Of a DNA stretch of 64,000 nt, positions 18,196-26,668 are shown piece after piece. Position 1 is the stretch's first letter, and every line of letters starts with the position of its first letter. Made by a program: the position numbers and the translations under genes. The notes beneath the pieces are model-generated. The model made no database searches. It was not told where the DNA came from and saw only the letters and a list, made by a program, of their open reading frames with translations. The stretch is from Pseudomonas siliginis (GTDB lineage Bacteria; Pseudomonadota; Gammaproteobacteria; Pseudomonadales; Pseudomonadaceae), in NCBI RefSeq assembly GCF_019145195.1, contig NZ_JAHSTW010000007.1, positions 248,001 to 312,000 on the forward strand. Direction: 5' to 3'.

Positions 18196-19290
18196 TTAAG
18201 GCTTGTGCGCCCGCGACAGAAACTCGTGAGATTGCATCTCCAGCAGTCGGCTCAGGGTGCGCTGGAACTCGAAGGTCAGGCGTCCGCCGGTGTACAGATC
18301 CTTCAGCTCGACTTCGGCAGAAATGATCAGTTTGACGTTGCGATCGTAGAACTCGTCGACCATGTTGATGAAGCGACGGGCGATGTCGTCGGTGGTGACG
18401 CTCATCTGCTCGACGCCGCTAAGCAGCACGGCGTGGAAGATCTTGCCCAGTTCGATGTAGTCGTTCTGGCTGCGCGGGCCGTCGCACAGTTCGCGGAAGT
18501 CGAACCAGGCCACGTCGTCGCAGGTGCGCAGAGCGCGGATTTCGCGGTTCTCGATGATCAGCACATCGTTTTCCACCGCTGCCGTGCACTCCGGGGTCAG
18601 TGCCTTGAAGCTCTTGCGCAGGCTTTCGTGCGCGGCTTCGTCGAGCGGATAGTGGAACAGCTCGGCTTGCTCGAGGTGACGCAGACGATAATCGACGCCG
18701 CTGTCGACGTTGACGATCTCGGTGTTCTGCTTGATCAGCGCGATGGCCGGGAGGAAACGCGCACGTTGCAGGCCATCCTTGTACAGACCGTCCGGAACGA
18801 TGTTCGACGTCGCGACCAGGGTCACGCCGTTCTTGAACAGCTCTTCCATCAGCGTGCCGAGGATCATCGCGTCGGTGATGTCGGAGACGAAGAATTCATC
18901 GAAGCAGATCACCCGCGACTCGGCCGCGAAGCGCTTGGCGATGATGGTCAGCGGGTTCTTCTCGCCGCCCAGGGTTTTCATTTCTTCGTGCACACGCTTC
19001 ATGAAGCGGTGGAAGTGCGTGCGGGTCTTTTCCTTGAACGGCAACGCTTCGAAGAAGGTGTCGACCAGGTAAGTCTTGCCGCGACCGACGCCGCCCCAGA
19101 AATACAGGCCCTTGACCGGTGCCTGATCCTTTTTGCCAAACAGCTTGCCGAGCAAACCCGGCTTGTTCTGGTCAGCGGCGATCAAGTCGTCGTACAGACG
19201 CTGCAAGTGACGCACAGCAGTTTCCTGCGCGGCGTCATGGAAGAAGTCCGGGCGTTTCAGATCAGCTTGATATCGTTCTAGGGGCGTCAT
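18196..19290 (-). CDS. zapE: Cell division protein ZapE (AFG1-like ATPase)
   Basis: A 364-residue AFG1/ZapE P-loop ATPase that binds FtsZ and modulates the Z-ring in E. coli. The Walker A motif is GGVGRGKT (66-73), the Walker B motif is VICFDEFF, and YFWGGVGRGKTYLVD is diagnostic. Length fits the family. The gene precedes trpS here as in P. aeruginosa, which shows that the asparaginase block was inserted into, or lost from, a conserved backbone. Confidence 0.93.
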   Translation of the reverse strand: MTPLERYQADLKRPDFFHDAAQETAVRHLQRLYDDLIAADQNKPGLLGKLFGKKDQAPVKGLYFWGGVGRGKTYLVDTFFEALPFKEKTRTHFHRFMKRVHEEMKTLGGEKNPLTIIAKRFAAESRVICFDEFFVSDITDAMILGTLMEELFKNGVTLVATSNIVPDGLYKDGLQRARFLPAIALIKQNTEIVNVDSGVDYRLRHLEQAELFHYPLDEAAHESLRKSFKALTPECTAAVENDVLIIENREIRALRTCDDVAWFDFRELCDGPRSQNDYIELGKIFHAVLLSGVEQMSVTTDDIARRFINMVDEFYDRNVKLIISAEVELKDLYTGGRLTFEFQRTLSRLLEMQSHEFLSRAHKP

Positions 19291-19380
19291 AATTCGTTAG
19301 CAAGGCAACAAAAACGGGCCGTCACTGTAGCGACGGCCTGTGGGAATGGCAATCGGCCCTTGGTCGGGTCGTGCCGCCGA

Positions 19381-20736
19381 TCAGTCTTGAGCTGGAGTCA
19401 GTGCGACGCGCAACGCCTCGATGGCGGCGTCCCGCGCACCGATGTCGGCAAACGCCGGGCTGTCGCCCACGCACTCACCGGCCAGCCAGACGCTGAAGCT
19501 CAGTTCTTCAGTACGCACATCCAGCGGCTCGCCGGACTGCAACTGTTTGGTCACCTGGCCGGCGGTTTTGCCGTCGGCGAAGTTACGCGACAGCAGCAAT
19601 TGCTCGCCATCGGCCGCCAGCAGACGGAAACGGAAGCTGCCGTCGTCCTCGCGGAAGCTGACGAAACGCGCGGCTTTCGCGGCTTTTTTCTTGGTAGTCG
19701 CGGCCACCTGAACCTGATTGACGAAAGAACGCAGGCCGACAGCTTCGCGCAATTCATTGAGGAACGGCGTGGCCACGGCGCGGGCCTTCTTCGCACCGAT
19801 CTGCAGGATGTCTTCCAGGTCCGCCGGACGCTCGATCAACTGGTGATACTTCTCGCGCGCCTCGCCCAACTCGCTGTCGAGCAACTGGAACAGGCGATTC
19901 TTCGCCTCACCCCAGCCCAGACCACCGAGCAGTTCGCTGCGGAATTCGTCAGCCTGCGCCGGAGTGGCGAAGGCCTGGAACAGGGTGAACAGGTGCGAGT
20001 TGTCCGGATCTTTCGCTTCGCCCGGGGCCTTGGAGTCGGTGACGATCCGCGAGATCGCGTCCTTCATTTCTTTCGCGCTGCTGAACAGCGGAATGGTGTT
20101 GTCGTAGCTCTTCGACATCTTGCGACCGTCGAGGCCTGGCAAGGTCGCCACGCTTTCTTCGATCAGCGCCTCGGGCATGGTGAAGAACTCTTTGCCCTGG
20201 CCGAACAGATGGTTGAAACGCTGACCGATATCGCGGGCCATTTCCACGTGCTGAATCTGATCGCGACCGACCGGCACCTTGTGCGCGTTGAACATCAGGA
20301 TGTCCGCCGCCATCAGCACCGGATAGCTGTAGAGGCCCATGGTGATGCCGGCATCCGGGTCTTCACCCGTCTCAACGTTCTTGTCCACCGAGGCCTTGTA
20401 GGCGTGCGCGCGGTTGAGCAGGCCCTTGGCAGCGACGCAAGTCAGCAGCCAGGTCAGCTCGGGGATTTCCGGGATGTCGGACTGGCGGTAGAAGGTCACG
20501 CGATCAACGTCCAGACCACCGGCCAGCCAGGTCGCGGCGATTTCCAGACGCGAGCGCTGGATGCGCAGCGGGTCATCGCATTTGATCAGGGCGTGGTAGT
20601 CGGCCAGGAAATAGAACGAATCGGCCTGGCTGTCGCGGCTGGCGAGGATTGCCGGGCGAATGGCCCCAGCGTAGTTGCCCAGGTGCGGCGTGCCAGTGGT
20701 GGTGATGCCGGTGAGAATGCGGGTACGGTTGGTCAT
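19381..20736 (-). CDS. trpS: Tryptophanyl-tRNA synthetase with C-terminal extension
   Basis: A class I aminoacyl-tRNA synthetase (451 residues) charging tRNA-Trp. The HIGH-like motif is PHLGN (17-21) and KMSKS is near residue 205. After about residue 335 there is an extra domain of about 115 residues absent from the E. coli enzyme. It contains RFRLLAADGEQLLLSRNF, which recalls DUF1508/YegP repeats. This longer form is usual in pseudomonads. I use the ATG at 20736 (MTNRTRILTG); an in-frame TTG at 20760 is less likely. Confidence 0.94.
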   Translation of the reverse strand: MTNRTRILTGITTTGTPHLGNYAGAIRPAILASRDSQADSFYFLADYHALIKCDDPLRIQRSRLEIAATWLAGGLDVDRVTFYRQSDIPEIPELTWLLTCVAAKGLLNRAHAYKASVDKNVETGEDPDAGITMGLYSYPVLMAADILMFNAHKVPVGRDQIQHVEMARDIGQRFNHLFGQGKEFFTMPEALIEESVATLPGLDGRKMSKSYDNTIPLFSSAKEMKDAISRIVTDSKAPGEAKDPDNSHLFTLFQAFATPAQADEFRSELLGGLGWGEAKNRLFQLLDSELGEAREKYHQLIERPADLEDILQIGAKKARAVATPFLNELREAVGLRSFVNQVQVAATTKKKAAKAARFVSFREDDGSFRFRLLAADGEQLLLSRNFADGKTAGQVTKQLQSGEPLDVRTEELSFSVWLAGECVGDSPAFADIGARDAAIEALRVALTPAQD

Positions 20737-20760
20737 GGGTAATCGCTTGTCAGACTGCAA

Positions 20761-21390
20761 TCAATTCGAGAGACGCGGCAGCAGCAGATCCTTGAGATCG
20801 GTCAGCTTGCCGTGAAAAAAGTGTCCGCATTCTGCCACTTTCAGCAGCTCATGGGGGCGCTGGAGTTGTTCCGACCACTGGTAGACCAGTTGCGGATCGA
20901 TGACTTCATCGGTTTCCGGCTGGATCACGGTCAACCCGCCGTGCTGCGGCAGTTGATCCTGCTCGCCCAGACGCATCACCGCCGGGGCAACCATGAACAG
21001 GTGCTCAAGCTGCACGCCCTGGGCTTCGAGACGGCCGCCGAGACTTGCTGCAACAAATCCGCCGAAGGAGAAACCGAACAGGGTCAGCGGCAGATCCGGG
21101 TGTTTTTCCCGCAGCCATGTAGCGGCGGCCTGAGCGTCGTCAACTTCACCGGTGCCCATGTCGTGCGTGCCCTGGCTGGCGCCGACGCCGCGATAGTTGA
21201 AACGCAAGGTGATCAGGCCCGCGTCGCGCGCGGTGCGCTGCAGGGTCGAGACGACCTTGTTGAGCATGGTGCCGCCCTGCACCGGGTTCGGATGACAGAT
21301 CAGCGCGATGCCGCGTGGCTGCTCGTTATACAGATACAAAGCTTCAATTTGGCCGACAGGGCCGTCAATCACTACAGGGGTTTCACGCAT
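20761..21390 (-). CDS. Alpha/beta hydrolase (dienelactone hydrolase-like)
   Basis: A 209-residue alpha/beta hydrolase of the small YqiA/OsmC-neighbour type. The oxyanion region ICHPNPVQGGTM, the nucleophile elbow GFSFGG, an Asp in ETDEVID and His in CGHFFHGK complete a plausible Ser-Asp-His triad. It lies 24 bases upstream of trpS on the same strand. The ATG at 21390 starts at the conserved RETPVVIDG; the longer frame to 21543 overlaps the divergent zapG promoter and is rejected. The substrate is unknown. Confidence 0.8.
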   Translation of the reverse strand: MRETPVVIDGPVGQIEALYLYNEQPRGIALICHPNPVQGGTMLNKVVSTLQRTARDAGLITLRFNYRGVGASQGTHDMGTGEVDDAQAAATWLREKHPDLPLTLFGFSFGGFVAASLGGRLEAQGVQLEHLFMVAPAVMRLGEQDQLPQHGGLTVIQPETDEVIDPQLVYQWSEQLQRPHELLKVAECGHFFHGKLTDLKDLLLPRLSN

Positions 21391-21534
21391 CAGCAAGGGA
21401 GGAACTCCGTGACCTCGAATCGGGTCGACTCGTCTAGCAAATTGTCTGTGCCAATCTATTGCGAGTGAATCGCGGTATACAGCGCAGGTTCGAGCCGTTA
21501 ACGTAAAGCAAAGCCGTTTATAGAGGAAGGACTC

Positions 21535-21969
21535 GTGGAACACTCGCTCTTAGTTTGGTTGTTACCGACTCTTGCCCTGGTTGTGGGTGTCGCCATTGGA
21601 TTCCTGATCGCGCGCGTTGCGCCGAACGCCGCACCGAGCCGCACGCAGCGTCAACTGGATGATATCCAGGAGCGTTTCGACAGTTATCAGAACGAAGTGG
21701 TCACCCACTTCAACAGCACCGCGATGCTGGTCAAGAAACTGACCCAGAGCTATCAGGAAGTGCAGGATCATCTCGCCGAGGGCGCCAATCGTCTGGCCCT
21801 GGACGAGCAGACCCGCCAGCGTCTGATCGCCGCCCTGCACGCCGACGCAGCGCAGGCACCACGTGAACGCCTGACGCCACCGCGCGATCAGGAACCACCG
21901 CGTGACTATGCACCGAAATCGCCAAATTCCCCTGGCATGCTTGATGAGCATTATGGTCTGAAGAAGTAA
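21535..21969 (+). CDS. zapG: ZapG/YhcB (DUF1043) inner-membrane division protein
   Basis: A 144-residue protein with one N-terminal membrane helix (about 5-27) and a long coiled coil (about 38-100), the DUF1043 layout of E. coli YhcB/ZapG. That protein links cell division, peptidoglycan and phospholipid synthesis. The C-terminus is a proline-rich, disordered tail. The start is GTG at 21535 behind GAGGAAGG. It is monocistronic, with a strong terminator behind it. Confidence 0.87.
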   Translation: MEHSLLVWLLPTLALVVGVAIGFLIARVAPNAAPSRTQRQLDDIQERFDSYQNEVVTHFNSTAMLVKKLTQSYQEVQDHLAEGANRLALDEQTRQRLIAALHADAAQAPRERLTPPRDQEPPRDYAPKSPNSPGMLDEHYGLKK

Positions 21970-21989
21970 TCGGGTTTCGCGCCCAACAA

Positions 21990-22027
21990 AAAGCCCCCGG
22001 ACAATGCTGTTGTCCGGGGGCTTTTTT
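21990..22027 (+). terminator. Terminator of zapG
   Basis: A 14-bp stem AAGCCCCCGGACAA/TTGTCCGGGGGCTT with a TGCTG loop is followed by Ts. Confidence 0.93.
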
Positions 22028-22059
22028 GTATCTGCAATCTTCGCTGCCCTCGCCGGCCT

Positions 22060-22127
22060 CTTCGCGAGCAGGCTCGCTCCCACAGGGGGAATGCATTTCA
22101 AATGTGGGAGCGAGCCTGCTCGCGAAA
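22060..22127. repeat. REPIN, family 1
   Basis: An inverted pair of the GCGAGCAGGCTCGCTCCCACA element with a short spacer, between the zapG and OmpA-lipoprotein terminators. Confidence 0.9.
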
Positions 22128-22145
22128 GGGTCCGCACCGATGAAA

Positions 22146-22177
22146 CAAAAAAATGCCCGATCACAGGACCGGGCATT
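22146..22177 (-). terminator. Terminator of the OmpA-type lipoprotein gene
   Basis: The stem AAATGCCCG/CGGGCATTT around a 10-base loop is followed on the minus strand by a T-tract. Confidence 0.85.
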
Positions 22178-22196
22178 TCTTCATTCGGGCAATCGC

Positions 22197-22931
22197 TTAT
22201 GGATACTGCTGCACCGTACCCGGCTGTTGCTGCTGACCACCATACTGCTGGCCCGGAATCGCCTTCAGGTTGACTTCGACCCGGCGGTTCTGCGCGCGGC
22301 CGTTGACGTCACCGTTACTGGCAATCGGGTTATCCGGGCCGGCGCCACGGGCCGACAGGTTGGCACCGCTGACGCCTTGCGAGGTCAGGTAGGTCGCGAC
22401 GCTCTGCGCACGACGCTGGGACAGATCCATGTTGTGCTGGCGGCTGCCGGTGCTGTCGGTGTAGCCGACGATTTCGATCTGGTTCTGGCTGAACTCTTTC
22501 AACGAGTTGGCCAGGTTGTTCAAAGGCTGGTAGAAGCTCGGTGCGATGTTCGCCGAATCGGTGGCGAAGGTGATGTTGCCCGGCATGATCAGCTTGATCT
22601 GATCGCCCTGCCGCTGCACTTCAACGCCAGTGTTGGCCATGCTCGCGCGCAGTTTCTTTTCCTGCTGGTCGGCGTAGTAGCCGTAGCCTGCTGCGGAGGC
22701 ACCGACGACAGCAGCGCCGATCAAGGCGCCCTTGCCCCGGTTGTCGTGACCGATGGCGGCGCCGGCGAGTGCACCGGCCAGCGCGCCGAGGCCACCGTAT
22801 TTGGCGGTTTTGCTCATGCCTTGCGAGCCACCGTCGGCCTGACCCTGATTGTCATACGGATTAGGCGAGGCGCAGCCGGACAGCACGGCCACGGCAGTAG
22901 CGACAATAATCAAACGACGCGTGGTGAACAT
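22197..22931 (-). CDS. OmpA-family lipoprotein with glycine-zipper domain (YiaD-like)
   Basis: A 244-residue lipoprotein. The lipobox VLSGC ends at Cys20; a glycine-zipper segment (GGLGALAGALAGAAIG... about 44-90) is followed by an OmpA peptidoglycan-binding domain (about 115-225) with GYTDSTGS, the NMDLSQRRAQSVATYL helix and NRRVEV. The tail is Gln-rich. It is likely anchored in the outer membrane and tethered to peptidoglycan, as E. coli YiaD is. The ATG at 22931 has an AGGAGC site. Monocistronic. Confidence 0.9.
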   Translation of the reverse strand: MFTTRRLIIVATAVAVLSGCASPNPYDNQGQADGGSQGMSKTAKYGGLGALAGALAGAAIGHDNRGKGALIGAAVVGASAAGYGYYADQQEKKLRASMANTGVEVQRQGDQIKLIMPGNITFATDSANIAPSFYQPLNNLANSLKEFSQNQIEIVGYTDSTGSRQHNMDLSQRRAQSVATYLTSQGVSGANLSARGAGPDNPIASNGDVNGRAQNRRVEVNLKAIPGQQYGGQQQQPGTVQQYP

Positions 22932-23052
22932 GGAGAGCTCCTGGTCTTTTTGCATTCTGTGGTGCAGCGGCCACTGATCAATCAATGGACCTGCGCGGGC
23001 GTTGGATCATGACAATGCCTAAAAATTCCGCCCGCTGCCCGTGACAAAAAAT

Positions 23053-23697
23053 TCAGGCACGCACAAACGGGTTCTCGCGCATCTCATCACCCAGACGCGT
23101 ATCCGGGCCGTGCCCGGTGACAACCGTTGCATCCTCGTCCAGCGTATACAGCCGCTGCTTGATCGAACGCACGATGGTCGCCTGATCGCCACCCCACAAA
23201 TCCGTGCGCCCTACCCCGCGACGAAACAGCGTGTCGCCGGCTATCAACAGCTTAGCCTCGGAAAACCAGAAGCTCATGGAACCTGGTGTATGTCCCGGTG
23301 TGTGCAGTGCCACGCCACAACCGCAGGCGAGTTCTTCGTCATCGCTCAACCAGCGATCCGGCGACGGCACCGGGGTGTAAGGCACGCCGAACATCTGGCA
23401 TTGCATTTCAAGGTTGTCCCAGAGGAACTGGTCTTCCTTGTGCAGATGCAGGGTCGCACCGGTTTTCTCCTTCATCTGCCCTGAAGCGAGAAAGTGATCA
23501 AGATGCGCGTGGGTATGGATGATGCTGACGACTTTCAGGCCATGGGCATCGAGACGCGCCATGATCAAGTCAGGGTTGCCGCCCGGATCGACGACGATGG
23601 CTTTTTTTGTGAGCGGGTCGCCGATGATGGTGCAGTTGCACTGCAATGGGCCGACGGGGAAGGTTTCGCGGATAAGCGCAGGGCTGGGCGTGGTCAT
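23053..23697 (-). CDS. Metallo-beta-lactamase fold hydrolase, glyoxalase II-like (GloC/YcbL)
   Basis: A 214-residue metallo-hydrolase with the Zn motif HTHAHLDH (61-68), a further His in LHTPGHTPGS, Asp in IAGDTLF and a C-terminal TGHGPDT. The short length without the glyoxalase II C-terminal domain matches GloC/YcbL, which can hydrolyse S-lactoylglutathione. The true substrate could be another thioester. It is followed by the LuxR-type regulator gene in convergent-free, same-strand order but with its own spacing. Confidence 0.85.
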   Translation of the reverse strand: MTTPSPALIRETFPVGPLQCNCTIIGDPLTKKAIVVDPGGNPDLIMARLDAHGLKVVSIIHTHAHLDHFLASGQMKEKTGATLHLHKEDQFLWDNLEMQCQMFGVPYTPVPSPDRWLSDDEELACGCGVALHTPGHTPGSMSFWFSEAKLLIAGDTLFRRGVGRTDLWGGDQATIVRSIKQRLYTLDEDATVVTGHGPDTRLGDEMRENPFVRA

Positions 23698-23757
23698 GGA
23701 AAAATCCTGGACAGGGTCAACGCCGTTGGCAACGGCCGATGGCGAATTTTACCGTCG

Positions 23758-26493
23758 CTAGAGCAATAACCCCAATGCCTTCGCCCGCGCCACGGCCTGC
23801 GTACGCCGCTCAACCCCGAGCTTGCTGTTGATATGGCTGGCGTGGGTTTTCACGGTGTGCAGGGAAATGAACAACTGCTCGCTGATCTCCTGATTGGAAC
23901 AGCCTTGAGCGATCAGGCGCAGCACGGCCAATTCCCGGCTGCTGAGTTGTTCGGTAGCGGAGCTTTCCACGGTCGGGCGTGGCGCGGCCGTTGGAAAATG
24001 CGTGAGCAATTGCTGGCCGACCGCGTTGCAAGTGAGCGCCTGCAATTGCCCGCGCAACCAGTCGGCATGACTTTTCAGCAGCGCATCAAAGGGTTGGTAG
24101 ACGCCGCCGGCCGCCGCTTCCAGGGCGTGACTCAACACTTTGCGCGCCTCGGGCTCGCGTCCACTCGACAGCAACAGCGCCACCTTCTGCGTCAACGCCA
24201 TCACACTGAGCAACTGCCGCCCGGTCCGCTGGCCGTTTTCATGCAACACGCTCAAGCGCCCTTCGGCAAGCATCGGTTGCCCCTGAATCACATCGAGCAG
24301 CGCCTGTTGCAGCTCCACATGCAACGGCAGTTGCGGATGGAATTCCGGTGGTGCCGCAGCGTGTTCGCCAGTGTAGGTCTGGCCCAGGCGTGCAAGCCAC
24401 GCCTCGGCAAGATCAATGCGGCCCTGAGCCAGCCACAGTTCGCATTTGACCAGGGTGATCATCGCCAGATAGTAGATCGGCGGTACGTCCCAGATGTGCA
24501 TCAGGCGTTCGGCTTCGGCGAGTTCGGCGAAGGCCTTGGCGAATTCGCCGCTGGCGCCGTCCAGGCGAGCGATCACGCAGTGGCCGATCAGCACGCTGAT
24601 GTCGCGACAGGCCCGCGCTTCGCCAATGCCGGCCAGCAGGCGTACGCGTGCGGCTTGCGGCTGCAAACGCATCGCCAGCAGGAAACCTTCGTACAACGTC
24701 AGCCGCGCGCGCACGGCGTACAGGCGTTGCGGCGACAGACCGCGCAGCCGCTCCAGGCCCTGATGCACTTCATCCAGCGCGCGCAGAATCTCGCCCCGCG
24801 ATTGCAGAACCCGCGCCCTGTCGTAATGCGCCAGTGCTTCGAATAATGGATTGCCGACCCGTTGCGCCAGCTCGAGGGATTCACGGTTCAGCCCACGGGC
24901 GCGCCACAGATCACCGTCGGCGATCGCCAGATTGGACAAGGTCGACAGGCACATCAGCCGCTGGCCATAACGTTTGGCCGGCAGGCTCTCCAGCGCTTCA
25001 CTGCAATAGCGCAGGGTCAAATCGCGATGGCCGCGCCCGCGAGCGATGATCCCGCTAAGCGCCAGCCATTGCGCCAGCATGGATTTTTGCGCGGTGGCCG
25101 AAGGCGCCGGCAGGAAACGGCTCAAATGGCTGGCCAGCTCCTCAGCGGCGTCGAGCTGACAGGCCAGCCCCAGCGCCCAGCTGTAGAGCACAATCAGCCG
25201 TGGCGTGCTGATCAGCAGGCTGTCGGGCAAGTCCATTTTCCAGCGCAGCAGCATGCCGACGTTCTGCTCGGCGAGCAGCTGTTCTTCGGACAGGTTCTGT
25301 ACCAGATTCGCCGCGACGTCGAGATGCCCGGCACGCAACGCCTGCTCCACCGCTTCGTCGAGCAGGCCCTGCGCATTGAACCAGCGGCAGGCGCGCAAAT
25401 GCAGGGTGGCGTTGGGCACCATCGCTTGGGCGATTGGCCGGCTGCGCAACAAGTCAGAAAACAAATGGTGATAGCGATACCAGTGACCGTGCTCGTCCAG
25501 CGGCACCAGAAACACTTGGTGGGCGAGGAGAAAGCGCAGGATCTCGGCGCTGTCGTGGGCTTCGCGGACCGCATCGCACAGCTCGCTGCAAAAGCGTTCC
25601 TGCGGAGCGGTTTCGTAGAGAAACGATTGCACTTCGGCTGGCAGGCAATCGATGACTTCTTCGAGCAGATAATCGCGTATCAGCCCTTCGCCGCCGTTCA
25701 GTGCCTGCGGCAGCGCGGCATCGTTGCCCGCCTCGGCCACCGCCAGCAGCCAGAAACGCAGGCCGGCGACCCAGCCTTCGCTGCGCTGGATCAGGCTCTC
25801 CAGCGCTTCGCCGCGCAGTGAGCTGCTGTGACGATCGAGCAGAGTCAGGGCTTCGTCGTGGGTCAGGCGCAAATCCTGTTCATGCAGTTCGAGCAACTGC
25901 CGCGACAGGCGCAGACGTGCCAGATGCCAGTCCGGGCGCTGGCGGCTGGTGACCATCACCAGCAAGCCATCGGGCAGATGATTGAGGAAGAATTGCAGGC
26001 AACGATCCAGCACCGGACCTTGGGCGAGGTGGTAGTCGTCGAGGACCAGCAGCAACGGCGCGGCAGGATCGAGATGCAGCGCCAGCTCATCGAGCAGACC
26101 GTCGAGCCACTCTTCGAACGCAAACGGCTGATGACGCTGACGCATTTTCAACAGACCGAGAGCGCCAGCGCCCAAGGCCGGAAAATAGTCCTGCAGACCT
26201 TCGAGCAAGCGCTCAAGAAAACGTCCGGGATCGCTGTCACGCGGACTCAAGCCCAGCCAGAGACTTTGCCAATGCGCCGGCAGGCTCTGACAGAACTCCA
26301 CCGCCAGCGAGCTCTTGCCGAACCCGGCCGGGGCGCTGACCAGCAGCAACCGACCTCCGAGCCCGGCCTGTAGACGCTGGCAAAGGCGCGGCCGCAAGAC
26401 ATAGCCGTCGGGCAGCGGTGGGCGGAAAAAACGCCCGTCCAGTGCTGCGACGGTGATGCTTGCGGGACCCGGAAGTGGGGACAGATCAGTCAT
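23758..26493 (-). CDS. MalT-type (LAL) LuxR family ATP-dependent transcriptional regulator
   Basis: A 911-residue large ATP-binding LuxR regulator. The P-loop is SAPAGFGKSS (53-62), a Walker B-like LLLVLDDYH follows, then a long TPR-like sensor region, and a LuxR helix-turn-helix at about 845-905 (LSSRELAVLRLIAQGCSNQEI). MalT-type regulators bind ATP and an inducer and then oligomerise on DNA. Here it lies next to DUF1329, DUF1302 and an AlkK-like ligase gene on the same strand, an arrangement I also recall from P. putida. I infer that it activates that envelope/acyl-CoA set. Confidence 0.9.
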   Translation of the reverse strand: MTDLSPLPGPASITVAALDGRFFRPPLPDGYVLRPRLCQRLQAGLGGRLLLVSAPAGFGKSSLAVEFCQSLPAHWQSLWLGLSPRDSDPGRFLERLLEGLQDYFPALGAGALGLLKMRQRHQPFAFEEWLDGLLDELALHLDPAAPLLLVLDDYHLAQGPVLDRCLQFFLNHLPDGLLVMVTSRQRPDWHLARLRLSRQLLELHEQDLRLTHDEALTLLDRHSSSLRGEALESLIQRSEGWVAGLRFWLLAVAEAGNDAALPQALNGGEGLIRDYLLEEVIDCLPAEVQSFLYETAPQERFCSELCDAVREAHDSAEILRFLLAHQVFLVPLDEHGHWYRYHHLFSDLLRSRPIAQAMVPNATLHLRACRWFNAQGLLDEAVEQALRAGHLDVAANLVQNLSEEQLLAEQNVGMLLRWKMDLPDSLLISTPRLIVLYSWALGLACQLDAAEELASHLSRFLPAPSATAQKSMLAQWLALSGIIARGRGHRDLTLRYCSEALESLPAKRYGQRLMCLSTLSNLAIADGDLWRARGLNRESLELAQRVGNPLFEALAHYDRARVLQSRGEILRALDEVHQGLERLRGLSPQRLYAVRARLTLYEGFLLAMRLQPQAARVRLLAGIGEARACRDISVLIGHCVIARLDGASGEFAKAFAELAEAERLMHIWDVPPIYYLAMITLVKCELWLAQGRIDLAEAWLARLGQTYTGEHAAAPPEFHPQLPLHVELQQALLDVIQGQPMLAEGRLSVLHENGQRTGRQLLSVMALTQKVALLLSSGREPEARKVLSHALEAAAGGVYQPFDALLKSHADWLRGQLQALTCNAVGQQLLTHFPTAAPRPTVESSATEQLSSRELAVLRLIAQGCSNQEISEQLFISLHTVKTHASHINSKLGVERRTQAVARAKALGLLL

Positions 26494-26607
26494 GGCCGGC
26501 TCTTGTTCGAAGGCGATTGGCGGCGTTGCAGATGTCCGCAGCCTAGCCTTAAACGAAGAGGTAATGAAGGTCGCTGCTACAAATGGCTACAAAAAGGCTA
26601 CAGACAC

Positions 26608-26636
26608 AAAAACGCCCCGAACCGGTCGGGGCGTTT
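26608..26636 (-). terminator. Terminator after the DUF1329 gene
   Basis: The stem AACGCCCCGA/TCGGGGCGTT (26611-26620 and 26626-26635), with an ACCGG loop and a short T-tract on the minus strand, separates the DUF1329 gene from the LuxR regulator. Confidence 0.87.
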
Positions 26637-26668
26637 TCACGAGGATGCGGCCTCGGGTTTACGCAGGT

